Positions 6,468-12,779 of a DNA stretch of 12,779 nucleotides are shown here, one piece after another. The DNA comes from Competibacteraceae bacterium UBA2792 (GTDB lineage: Bacteria > Pseudomonadota > Gammaproteobacteria > Competibacterales > Competibacteraceae): NCBI GenBank assembly GCA_002352125.1, contig DEHU01000137.1:1722-14500 (forward strand), given 5' to 3'. The notes under the pieces are model-generated. The model saw only the letters and a list, made by a program, of their open reading frames with translations, was not told the DNA's origin and ran no database searches. Position numbers and translations under genes: made by a program. Within the stretch, counting starts at the first letter, position 1, and every line of letters starts with the position of its first letter.

Positions 6468-7251
6468 TTCCCGAAACCAATCGTGCTTCGACAGAGGGTG
6501 CGGCAGACAGAGCAGCACAGGTTTGAGCACGAGTCCGATCCGCCAACCCATTGCGGGTTTGGCCCACAATCGATAGTGGCTCGCAAAACCATAACTCCGC
6601 AGTAATCTCGCGCTCACCGAGCAATCGCCACAGGTGTGGCAAAAAGCTGGCATCGCCCACAAAGGGTACGACTGGATGCACCCCTACGCGATGCGGATAG
6701 CGCAAGGCGATCGCCTGCACCGGACAGCGGGCGTGGATAGCGGCTTGAAACAACCGGGGAAAGAAACGGCGCACCGTTTCGCCGGTGGTCGAAGTGCCCT
6801 CTGGAAACACCAAGATCCGACCCCCGTTGCGCAATCGCCAAGCAAGTTGTTCGGCTGCTTCCCCTGCACCGTTGTCGCCGCCACGACGAATAAACGCCGT
6901 GCCTGCTCGACGGCTCAACCAGCCAAACAGCGGCCAATCCGCGACCTCTTGCTTGGCCAAAAAATGGGTTGGACAGACGGTGGCAATACAGAAAATATCC
7001 AGCCAAGAAATATGATTGGCGACGAACAGCACTGCGCCGGTTTGCGGGATTCCGCTCGCCACGACCCGCACTCCCATTATCCGGCACAGAACCCGACTCC
7101 AGATCGCGAGTGGCCTACAGGAAATCGTTCCATTCCGTCCCGGTTGCAGCAAAGCGGCCACCCCCACGCCGACCAAGACGTGTAGCACCACCAACGATGT
7201 CCGCCATAGCCGACGAGCGATTCGAGACCAAGATTCGCTCCTGCCGCTCAC
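6442..7251 (-). CDS. olsA: Lysophospholipid/lyso-ornithine-lipid O-acyltransferase (PlsC/OlsA family)
   Basis: A 269-residue membrane-associated acyltransferase of the PlsC family. Motif I is NHISWLD (residues 79-85, catalytic His/Asp), motif II GTAFIRR (117-123), motif III FPEGT (149-153) and motif IV-like VQAIALRY (178-185). A hydrophobic N-terminal segment (about 18-36) likely anchors it to the inner membrane. On its own it could be a 1-acylglycerol-3-phosphate acyltransferase (PlsC). However, its start overlaps the stop of an OlsB homologue by four bases (ATGA, 7248-7251), the usual olsBA arrangement, so acylation of lyso-ornithine lipid to ornithine lipid is the better call. The 3' end runs 26 bases into rsmJ on the opposite strand. 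Confidence 0.85.
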   Translation of the reverse strand: MSGRSESWSRIARRLWRTSLVVLHVLVGVGVAALLQPGRNGTISCRPLAIWSRVLCRIMGVRVVASGIPQTGAVLFVANHISWLDIFCIATVCPTHFLAKQEVADWPLFGWLSRRAGTAFIRRGGDNGAGEAAEQLAWRLRNGGRILVFPEGTSTTGETVRRFFPRLFQAAIHARCPVQAIALRYPHRVGVHPVVPFVGDASFLPHLWRLLGEREITAELWFCEPLSIVGQTRNGLADRTRAQTCAALSAAPSVEARLVSGIISPMTGG

Positions 7252-8018
7252 GCCGTCCGCTCCAGAAAATGCCGGGCATAGCGCCGCGCCAATTGCCGGG
7301 TGGATAGCAGGATAAAAACGTCGGCCACCCCAAAATCCTCGTCCAGGAACGGATCACCGCAAATCTGCGCACCGATCCGCAGATAAGCTTTGAGGAGTGG
7401 TGGCAAGGAATAACCGCCACAGGCCAAGATGTCGCGCCGCAACAGCGGAATTCGCGGCTGCACCCGCAAATTTTCCGGAGTCAGATAGCGCAGCGCTAGC
7501 TCCGAAAAAATCGCCTGGGCCATCGAACCATCCTCGCCCAGCGGAATGCTGGCACAGCCGATCAGATAATCGATCCGCCGCGCTGCTACGAAATCGGCGA
7601 TGCCGGACCACAGGGCGGTGATGGTCGCACCATTGCGATAGTCGCGATGCACGCAAGTTCGACCGATCTCGGCAAATCGCCCCGGCAACGCCAGCACCGA
7701 CTCGATTTCGAATTCGCCTTGCGAGTAGAATCCGCCAGCTTTGCGAGCGCCTTCCCCGGTCAAAATGCGGGTGCAGCCGATCAATTGACCGGTCAGACCG
7801 TCCCGGACCAGCAAATGATGGCAATGCGGATCGAGATAATCGTGATCCAGGCCGGGAATCTCGTTGTGCAACCGTGCGCCCATTTCTCCGACGAAGATGT
7901 CGTGGCGCAATGCCTGAGCGGCTCGAACTTCCGCCCTCGATCGGGCGAAATCGACTTGCGGCAATCCTCTCGGTTGCGGTCGATCGACGGATTGGCGACG
8001 TTGCGGCTGAACGTTCAA
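7248..8018 (-). CDS. olsB: L-ornithine N(alpha)-acyltransferase (OlsB)
   Basis: A GNAT-fold acyltransferase that moves a 3-hydroxyacyl chain from ACP to the alpha-amino group of ornithine, giving lyso-ornithine lipid. Family features include ALRHDIFVGEMGAR (37-49), LDHDYLDPHCHHLLVRD (57-73), EIGRTCVHRDYRNG (117-130) and the C-terminal PPLLKAYLRIGAQICGDP (206-223) followed by DFGVADVFILL. Length is 256 residues with the TTG start at 8018. That start is preferred over a TTG at 8036 because GGAGG (8024-8028 on the minus strand) lies 5 bases before it. TTG with a strong Shine-Dalgarno may limit expression. It is translationally coupled to olsA and follows a lytic transglycosylase gene on the same strand after 154 bases. 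Confidence 0.88.
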   Translation of the reverse strand: MNVQPQRRQSVDRPQPRGLPQVDFARSRAEVRAAQALRHDIFVGEMGARLHNEIPGLDHDYLDPHCHHLLVRDGLTGQLIGCTRILTGEGARKAGGFYSQGEFEIESVLALPGRFAEIGRTCVHRDYRNGATITALWSGIADFVAARRIDYLIGCASIPLGEDGSMAQAIFSELALRYLTPENLRVQPRIPLLRRDILACGGYSLPPLLKAYLRIGAQICGDPFLDEDFGVADVFILLSTRQLARRYARHFLERTA

Positions 8019-8086
8019 AGCGACCTCCGGGCACAAAAAACATCGAGCGAATTCGAGAAACGATAAATCCGCTAAATTGCAGTCGC

Positions 8087-8115
8087 TTTAAACGCACTTG
8101 ACAGCCATATGACAA
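8087..8115 (-). promoter_or_regulatory. Candidate promoter for olsBA
   Basis: On the minus strand TTGTCA (8110-8115) and TTTAAA (8087-8092) are separated by 17 bp, about 70 bases upstream of the olsB TTG. The -35 matches five of six and the -10 four of six consensus bases. It would let olsBA be expressed apart from the upstream transglycosylase gene. Confidence 0.4.
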
Positions 8116-8139
8116 TTGCTAGTTACTTTCTCCTTATTT

Positions 8140-8170
8140 TTCCGATAGCTTACCTATCCTAGTATCGGAA
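8140..8170 (-). other. Hairpin immediately after the lytic transglycosylase stop
   Basis: A perfect 8-bp inverted repeat (TTCCGATA / TATCGGAA) encloses a 15-base loop and begins two bases after the stop codon on the minus strand. The run that follows is A-rich, not T-rich, so it is not a standard intrinsic terminator for this strand. A second, mutually exclusive stem (GATAG/CTATC) can form using part of it. Confidence 0.4.
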
Positions 8171-8172
8171 CC

Positions 8173-9153
8173 TTAACGATCCGTGATTTTCGTTTCTGGC
8201 CGAGTCGTCGCCAGCAGCGGCGGTGGCATCACCGAGATCGCAGGTGTGGTCGCGGACGCGAACGGAGGTCGATTCAGCGGAGCTGGTCGGGTTACCGGTA
8301 CCACTGGAGGATGCACCAATTGTCCGTAGTTGCGAGTAATCTTCTCGACGTAGGCTTGGGTTTCCGCGTAGGGTGGCACGCCACCATAACGCACTACCGC
8401 CCCTTCGCCGGCGTTATATCCGGCTAGCGTCAGGCGTACGTCGCCCCGAAAATACGCCAGCAACCAGCGCAAATAAGCCATGCCACCTTGCAGGTTTTGC
8501 ACCGGATCGTAGGGGTCCTGCACGCCGAACCGCTCTGCGGTCTCGGGAATCAGTTGCATCAACCCCTGCGCGTCCTTAAGCGAACGGGCCTGGCTGTTAT
8601 AACCTGACTCGGCTTCGATCACCGCCAGCACCAACGACGGCTGCAAGCCGTAATTCGGCGCCATGCGATTTACCAAAGCCTCGATCCGGGCTCGCTCGGG
8701 CGAAGGCGGGCCACGCCGCACCGCAAGCTGCAAGCGCGGTGGTCTACGCATCGGATCGACTGGCTCCGAGCAAGTAGCCTGCTTGGCCTTGCCCGGATCG
8801 TCCACTCGTACCAGCATTTGCTTGGCAGGCTTGTCGCCCCTGGCTGCCGCCAGCCGGAACCACGCCGCCGCTTGGGCATCGTCTCGCGCCACGCCACGAC
8901 CGTTGGCGAACATCCAGCCTAACTGATACTGGGCCTGGACATGGCCACGACGGGCAGCGACACAATATAACTGCATCGCTCGGCCATAATCCTGAGCCAC
9001 GCCTTCGCCGTGCTCGTAACGGGTCGCCCATTCCGTCTGTATGACCGGGGATTCTTTGATGAGTTTCGACCAATTTGGCCCCAGATCCGCGCCTTGCGCG
9101 CTGGCGCCATAAACGCCGAGAACCCAAAATCCAACAAAATAATGAAACTTCAT
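8173..9153 (-). CDS. Periplasmic lytic transglycosylase (SLT domain) with Sel1-like repeats
   Basis: A 326-residue exported protein predicted to cleave peptidoglycan glycan strands with 1,6-anhydro product formation. N-terminal signal peptide about residues 1-20 (cleavage near ASAQ-GAD). Two Sel1-like repeats follow (about 40-76 and 77-112), with the A..Y..G.GV..D...A..... pattern. The transglycosylase domain spans about 155-280: catalytic Glu182 in EAESGYN (180-186), GLMQLIPETAERFGV (197-211), NLQGGMAYLRWLL (220-232), AGYNAGEGAV (244-253) and YAETQAYVEKI (262-272). The tail (283-326) is Pro/Thr-rich. The ATG at 9153 is preferred over an upstream in-frame start at 9246 because a signal peptide begins there; a weak GGATG precedes it. 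It is followed by olsBA on the same strand, so an envelope-related group is plausible. Confidence 0.9.
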   Translation of the reverse strand: MKFHYFVGFWVLGVYGASAQGADLGPNWSKLIKESPVIQTEWATRYEHGEGVAQDYGRAMQLYCVAARRGHVQAQYQLGWMFANGRGVARDDAQAAAWFRLAAARGDKPAKQMLVRVDDPGKAKQATCSEPVDPMRRPPRLQLAVRRGPPSPERARIEALVNRMAPNYGLQPSLVLAVIEAESGYNSQARSLKDAQGLMQLIPETAERFGVQDPYDPVQNLQGGMAYLRWLLAYFRGDVRLTLAGYNAGEGAVVRYGGVPPYAETQAYVEKITRNYGQLVHPPVVPVTRPAPLNRPPFASATTPAISVMPPPLLATTRPETKITDR

Positions 9154-9299
9154 AGAGACAGCATCCTGTATGAGTGAATCATTACGCGTCAGCATCCTAA
9201 GCGGTTTTGGTCGCGAGTTCCAGTCAGCACCTTCTTCGCGAATCAATCCAGCACAGCGATACTTCCGCTACGCTATGGAACTCCGCGCACTTACTTTGC

Positions 9300-9332
9300 A
9301 AAAAAATGACGGGGTTGGCTGAGAAACCCCGT
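9300..9332 (-). terminator. Leftward-facing intrinsic terminator upstream of the EF-G-like gene
   Basis: On the minus strand ACGGGGTT (9325-9332) pairs with AACCCCGT (9309-9316) around an 8-base loop. Two bases later comes a run of seven T (9300-9306). This is a good rho-independent terminator for leftward transcription. No minus-strand gene ends here, so it may insulate the transglycosylase gene from antisense transcription, or attenuate transcripts starting further right. Confidence 0.55.
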
Positions 9333-9418
9333 TCGTTCCTGTAGACTTTTTATTCCGTTATTGAGGATCCATACACCAAAAACGCTGTTGATTGAATCGA
9401 ATCCGACAGGAGGCCATG

Positions 9419-11464
9419 ATGGTCAGCTACACCACCGAATCCATTCGCAACATCGCCCTGGTTGGGCATGGTGCGGCTGGAAAAACCACGCTGGTGGAAT
9501 CCATTTTGTATCATGCCGGTAAACTTACTACCCCCGGCGCCGTGGAAAAGGGCAACACGGTCTGCGATTTCGACCCGCAAGAAAAAGCACACCAGCATTC
9601 GCTGGATGCCGCACTGGTCAACCTTGACTACGATGGCGCCCACATCAACTTGATCGACACCCCGGGCTTCCCGGATTTTTTCGGTCAAACCATCGCCGTG
9701 CTGCCGGCCGTCGAAACGGTAGCCGTGGTAATCAACGCCCAGACCGGAATCGAAGCCGTCACCCAACGGACGCTGGAACGCGCCGCCGAACGTCAGCAAT
9801 GCCGGATGATCATCGTGAGCAAGATCGATACCGAAAATATCGATCTGTCCGGCCTCCTGGACCAGATCCAGGACAGTTTCGGCAAGGAATGCCTACCGAT
9901 CAACCTGCCGGCCAACAACGCCGCCAGCGTAGTGGATTGCTTTTTCAACCCCGGTGGCGACAGCGATTTCTCGAACGTCGCTGCCGCCCACTCCGCCCTG
10001 ATCGATCAAGTGGTCGAGATGGACGAGGATCTGATGGCGCTCTATCTGGAACAGGGCGAAGATCTTCAACCCGAGCAATTGCACGCGCCGTTCGAGAAGG
10101 CGCTGCGGGAAGGTCATCTGATCCCGATCTGCTTCGTTTCGGCCCGTACCGGCGCGGGAGTAAAAGAGCTGCTAGACGTTTTCGTCAAGTTATTGCCCAA
10201 CCCCACCGAAGGTAACCCAGAGCCATTTCTGAAAGGCGCTGGAGAAACGACCCAAGATCTGCGGACCGTCCCCGATCCCCAGCAGCACGCGGTAGCGCAT
10301 GTCTTCAAAGTGCTGATCGACCCCTTTATCGGCAAGCTCGGCATCTTTCGAATTCATCAGGGCACAATCACCAAGGACAGCCAGTTGTTCATTGGCGACG
10401 GCCGCAAGCCGTTTAAGGTCGGCCACTTGTTCCACATTCATGGCAAGGAACATCCAGAAGTTGCGGCCGGTGTTCCCGGTGACATTTGTGCGGTCGCCAA
10501 GGTGGACGACATCCACCGCGACGTGATACTGCACGACTCCCACGATGAAGACCAGATTCGTCTGCGGCCGCTACGCTTCCCGACACCGCTATTTGGATTA
10601 TCCATTCGCGCTGCTACCCGAGGCGACGAGCAAAAGCTATCCGACACCGTGCACAAGCTGTTAGAGGAAGATCCCTGCCTGGCGCTGGAGCACAACACCC
10701 ATACCAAAGAAACCGTCCTGCGGGGCCTCAGCGATCTGCACTTGCGCATCACGCTGGAAAAGATGCAGCAGCGATACAACCTACAAGTCGAAACCAAGCC
10801 GCCCAAGATCGCTTACAAGGAAACCATCAGCCAGAATGCCGAAGGCCATCACCGCCACAAGAAGCAAACCGGCGGCGCCGGCCAGTTTGGCGAGGTGTTC
10901 ATGCGCATCGAGCCCCTGCCGCGCGACGCAGGTTTCGAGTTCGTCAGCGCAGTGGTGGGCGGCACCATTCCAACATCGTTCCTGCCAGCGGTGGAAAAAG
11001 GCGTCCGCGAAGCGCTACAGGAAGGTGCTATTGCAGGTTATCCGCTGCAGGACGTGCGCGCCATCGCCTATGACGGCAAGCACCACCCGGTGGACTCCAA
11101 GGAAATCGCCTTCGTCACCGCTGGGCGGGAAGCGTTTCTGGATGCGGTCAGCAAGGCCAAGCCGATCGTCCTGGAACCCATCGTCAATCTGGAGGTACGA
11201 ACGCCGGCCGACAGCGTCGGCGCTATCACCGGCGATCTATCCAGCCGGCGCGGCCGCATCGCCGGCACTGACGCAGGTCCGCGCGGCATGAGCATCATCA
11301 ATGCCCAAGTCCCGCTGGCGGAATTGGAAGGTTACGAGTCGCAACTGAAATCCATGACGGGCGGCCACGGTTCGTACAATATCGAACTGAGCCACTACGA
11401 TCCGGTGCCGGCCGATATCCAGCAGAAGTTGCAAGCCGCATACAAGAAGCAGCAGGAAAGCTGA
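9419..11464 (+). CDS. Elongation factor G-like translational GTPase (EF-G paralogue)
   Basis: A 681-residue protein with full EF-G layout: G domain (about 10-265), domain II (about 290-385), III (about 390-470), IV (about 475-590) and V (about 590-675). The G1 P-loop is GHGAAGKT (16-23). The other G motifs depart from canonical EF-G. The RGITI of switch I is not seen (HQHSLDAAL at 58-66 instead). G3 is DTPGFPDF (80-87), with Phe84 in place of the usual catalytic His. G4 is SKID (134-137) instead of NKxD. Domains IV and V keep KQTGGAGQFGEV (482-493), RRGRI (610-614) and LSHYDPVP (657-664). It is thus a paralogue (EF-G2-like), not the main FusA, and no rpsL/rpsG/tuf neighbours are present. Its role is uncertain. 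The ATG at 9419 is chosen for its 5-base distance from AGGAGG; an ATG sits just before at 9416. Confidence 0.9.
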   Translation: MVSYTTESIRNIALVGHGAAGKTTLVESILYHAGKLTTPGAVEKGNTVCDFDPQEKAHQHSLDAALVNLDYDGAHINLIDTPGFPDFFGQTIAVLPAVETVAVVINAQTGIEAVTQRTLERAAERQQCRMIIVSKIDTENIDLSGLLDQIQDSFGKECLPINLPANNAASVVDCFFNPGGDSDFSNVAAAHSALIDQVVEMDEDLMALYLEQGEDLQPEQLHAPFEKALREGHLIPICFVSARTGAGVKELLDVFVKLLPNPTEGNPEPFLKGAGETTQDLRTVPDPQQHAVAHVFKVLIDPFIGKLGIFRIHQGTITKDSQLFIGDGRKPFKVGHLFHIHGKEHPEVAAGVPGDICAVAKVDDIHRDVILHDSHDEDQIRLRPLRFPTPLFGLSIRAATRGDEQKLSDTVHKLLEEDPCLALEHNTHTKETVLRGLSDLHLRITLEKMQQRYNLQVETKPPKIAYKETISQNAEGHHRHKKQTGGAGQFGEVFMRIEPLPRDAGFEFVSAVVGGTIPTSFLPAVEKGVREALQEGAIAGYPLQDVRAIAYDGKHHPVDSKEIAFVTAGREAFLDAVSKAKPIVLEPIVNLEVRTPADSVGAITGDLSSRRGRIAGTDAGPRGMSIINAQVPLAELEGYESQLKSMTGGHGSYNIELSHYDPVPADIQQKLQAAYKKQQES

Positions 11465-11473
11465 ACTTTTGGG

Positions 11474-11501
11474 CGCAAGTCGGAATTCATACCGGCTTGC
11501 G
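11474..11501 (+). terminator. Probable terminator hairpin after the EF-G-like gene
   Basis: CGCAAGTCGG (11474-11483) pairs with CCGGCTTGCG (11492-11501), a 10-bp stem with one G-U pair and an 8-base loop, starting nine bases after the stop. The following TCTTAAAAT is a poor U-run, so termination may be partial or factor-assisted. Confidence 0.5.
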
Positions 11502-11644
11502 TCTTAAAATCCCAGTGTTAAACTAGGTTATAAGATCGCCCAAGAATTTTGCTTAATCCGCTCGTCTCTATTCTCGAAACATTTTGTATAACTTCGTGCG
11601 TACAAGGCTTTCGATCTAACCGTTGGCATCGCCAGAGGTAAGTC

Positions 11645-12034
11645 ATGAGCAATGTGATTCGCGGTTTCCGGAGTGTTGGTATCTACCTGTTGCCCGTCTC
11701 CTTGCTCATGGCCGTGGGTAGCTTGTCGATAGTTTTGCTGTACTACCCTACCCCTTCGACCGTTCCTGTCATCGAGTCCCCAATCGCTGATGCGACAAGT
11801 CGAGACGACCAGCAAGCTTGCGCTGAAGCCCTATTCTCTGCCGCACTGTTAGATGCGCTGCGCGAACTTCGGCCAGCACAAAAAACTCGGGCGAGGAATC
11901 TGATATACCGGTACGAACAAAACCCTTTTTTGGCGACGGAACAGCCAACCCTCCTACGGATAGAGCACCCGGTAACCGCTGTCCAAAACGGTGATCACGA
12001 TCGTAGCCACCACCCTGTTTTGATCCGGTTATAA
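11645..12034 (+). CDS. Small single-span membrane protein of unknown function
   Basis: A 129-residue product that I do not recognise. A hydrophobic stretch at residues about 12-34 (GIYLLPVSLLMAVG and onward, then LLYYPTP) suggests one N-terminal transmembrane helix or an uncleaved signal anchor, preceded by the basic MSNVIRGFR. This would put the rest, about 95 residues, in the periplasm. The remainder has a helical segment (about 52-92, with ALLDALRELRPAQKTRARNLIYRY) and a polar, His/Asp-containing end. Support for a real gene is AGAGG (11634-11638) six bases before the ATG, a start at the head of a logical membrane segment, and the position between two recognised genes with nothing better on either strand. 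It is convergent with the macro-domain gene. Confidence 0.55.
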   Translation: MSNVIRGFRSVGIYLLPVSLLMAVGSLSIVLLYYPTPSTVPVIESPIADATSRDDQQACAEALFSAALLDALRELRPAQKTRARNLIYRYEQNPFLATEQPTLLRIEHPVTAVQNGDHDRSHHPVLIRL

Positions 12035-12096
12035 CCCTTTCCGCAGCCATTCATATAATCCTGTAACGGATCCGTATTCTGGATCCACTTCCAGAT

Positions 12097-12654
12097 CTAT
12101 CGGCTTGTTCCGTCGGCTCTCCGCTCTTCTCGTGCCTCTTCTTGTAACGCCTGTCGATAAGCGTCGTGTACCGCTTCGCCGAAACAGACAAGATACACGG
12201 TTTCGATCCGATCCTCGTTGGCAAGAAAACTCCGAACTTCTCGTACCGCAATGCGCGCAGCTTCGTCCAGCGGATAGCCGTATACCCCGCAACTGATGGC
12301 GGGAAAAGCGATGGTGCGGATATTGTTAGCCACCGCCAGATTTAAACAATTGCGATAGCAAGCGGCCAACAATTCCGGCTCGTTCCGGTCACCGCCCTGC
12401 CAAATTGGTCCAACGGCATGAACGACATAGTGGGCCGGCAACCGATAACCGCGCGTGATTTTGGCTTGACCGGTTTCGCAACCGTTCAAGGTACGGCACT
12501 CGGCCAGCAACTCTGGCCCTGCCGCACGGTGAATGGCCCCATCCACACCACCACCTCCCAACAGCGAACGATTGGCGGCATTGACGATGGCGTCCACTCG
12601 TAATTGGGTAATATCGTTCGAAATGAGCTCGATGCGATCAGGGCTCGCTGTCAT
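12097..12654 (-). CDS. Macro domain protein, O-acetyl-ADP-ribose deacetylase type (YmdB-like)
   Basis: A 185-residue stand-alone macro domain. The family binds ADP-ribose, and this class removes acetyl from O-acetyl-ADP-ribose or ADP-ribose from acidic residues. Motifs in order: NDITQLRVDAIVNAAN (13-28), the ligand loop GGGGVDGAIHRAAG (33-46) with the catalytic Asn/Asp region, GQAKITRGYRLPAHYVVHAVGP (62-83 as a unit), and the phosphate-binding FPAISCGVYGYP (117-128). The C-terminal 15 residues are charged (EEAREERRADG). The ATG at 12654 is preferred because GGAG lies 7 bases before it; the frame is open to 12744 but that 30-residue extension does not look like the family. Substrate and partner are not evident from the neighbours. 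Confidence 0.93.
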   Translation of the reverse strand: MTASPDRIELISNDITQLRVDAIVNAANRSLLGGGGVDGAIHRAAGPELLAECRTLNGCETGQAKITRGYRLPAHYVVHAVGPIWQGGDRNEPELLAACYRNCLNLAVANNIRTIAFPAISCGVYGYPLDEAARIAVREVRSFLANEDRIETVYLVCFGEAVHDAYRQALQEEAREERRADGTSR

Positions 12655-12779
12655 GCCGATTCTCCGGTCGATAACCGATTGCTTTGGTCGATTACATCGG
12701 CAAGCGAGGCCATCGCTTACTGAAGTCTTGGTGCTCGGATGCAAACTTCGTTAAAGGGCATCCGATTACCCACAAACTC

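Noticed and set aside
6614..7315. Overlapping frames on both strands within olsA
   Set aside because: Shadows caused by GC-rich codon use; only the frame with NHxxxxD and FPEGT motifs is coding.
8098..8125. Plus-strand consensus TTGACA at 8098-8103 as a promoter
   Set aside because: No acceptable -10 box at 16-18 bp, and no plus-strand gene downstream.
9159..9198. Nine-base direct repeat CAGCATCCT (9159-9167, 9190-9198) upstream of the transglycosylase start
   Set aside because: Too short and isolated to argue for a regulator site; chance or coincidental overlap with the weak ribosome-binding region is likely.
12066..12086. Two GGATCC sites near the 3' ends of the small membrane protein and macro-domain genes
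   Set aside because: Each is a six-base palindrome expected by chance. No longer repeat or T-run makes them a terminator or mobile-element end.

Overview
The window looks like ordinary, gene-dense chromosome of a Gram-negative proteobacterium, most likely a gammaproteobacterium. The type II citrate synthase, RsmJ, TrmB, the H-NS-family protein, the paired OlsB/OlsA ornithine-lipid enzymes and a polyhydroxyalkanoate (PHA) phasin fit that group. The phasin points to a PHA-storing lineage; a Competibacter-like organism would fit, but this is a guess from gene content and was not tested. I see no transposase, phage gene, CRISPR array or plasmid function, and base composition looks even throughout.

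Layout. Positions 1-24 are the 5' end of a minus-strand tRNA-Gly cut by the window edge. An H-NS-family nucleoid protein gene (145-477, minus) lies upstream of it. Divergent from hns is trmB (663-1403, plus). A roughly 450-bp gap without a recognised gene follows, with a candidate promoter for a secreted D-Ala-D-Ala carboxypeptidase (1856-3328, plus) that carries an unusually long basic tail. A strong bidirectional terminator separates it from the convergent gltA (3419-4705, minus). Another gap of about 530 bp holds the gltA leader and the phasin promoter with two near-identical TTGC operator-like repeats. The phasin (5241-5594) and rsmJ (5664-6467) are on the plus strand, and the 3' end of rsmJ overlaps that of olsA.

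On the minus strand a Sel1-repeat lytic transglycosylase (8173-9153) is followed by olsB (7248-8018) and olsA (6442-7251). OlsB and OlsA overlap by four bases and together should make ornithine lipid. After a leftward-facing terminator comes a plus-strand EF-G-like GTPase (9419-11464) with altered G motifs. A small, unrecognised single-span membrane protein follows (11645-12034), and a convergent macro-domain (YmdB-like) protein (12097-12654, minus) closes the window.

Themes: cell-envelope construction (carboxypeptidase, lytic transglycosylase, ornithine lipid), RNA modification and translation (TrmB, RsmJ, EF-G-like, tRNA-Gly) and carbon storage or central metabolism (phasin, GltA). I found no convincing new multi-gene system. 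The points most worth a second look are the phasin operators, the EF-G paralogue with non-canonical GTPase motifs, the basic tail on the carboxypeptidase and the unexplained 1404-1855 gap.
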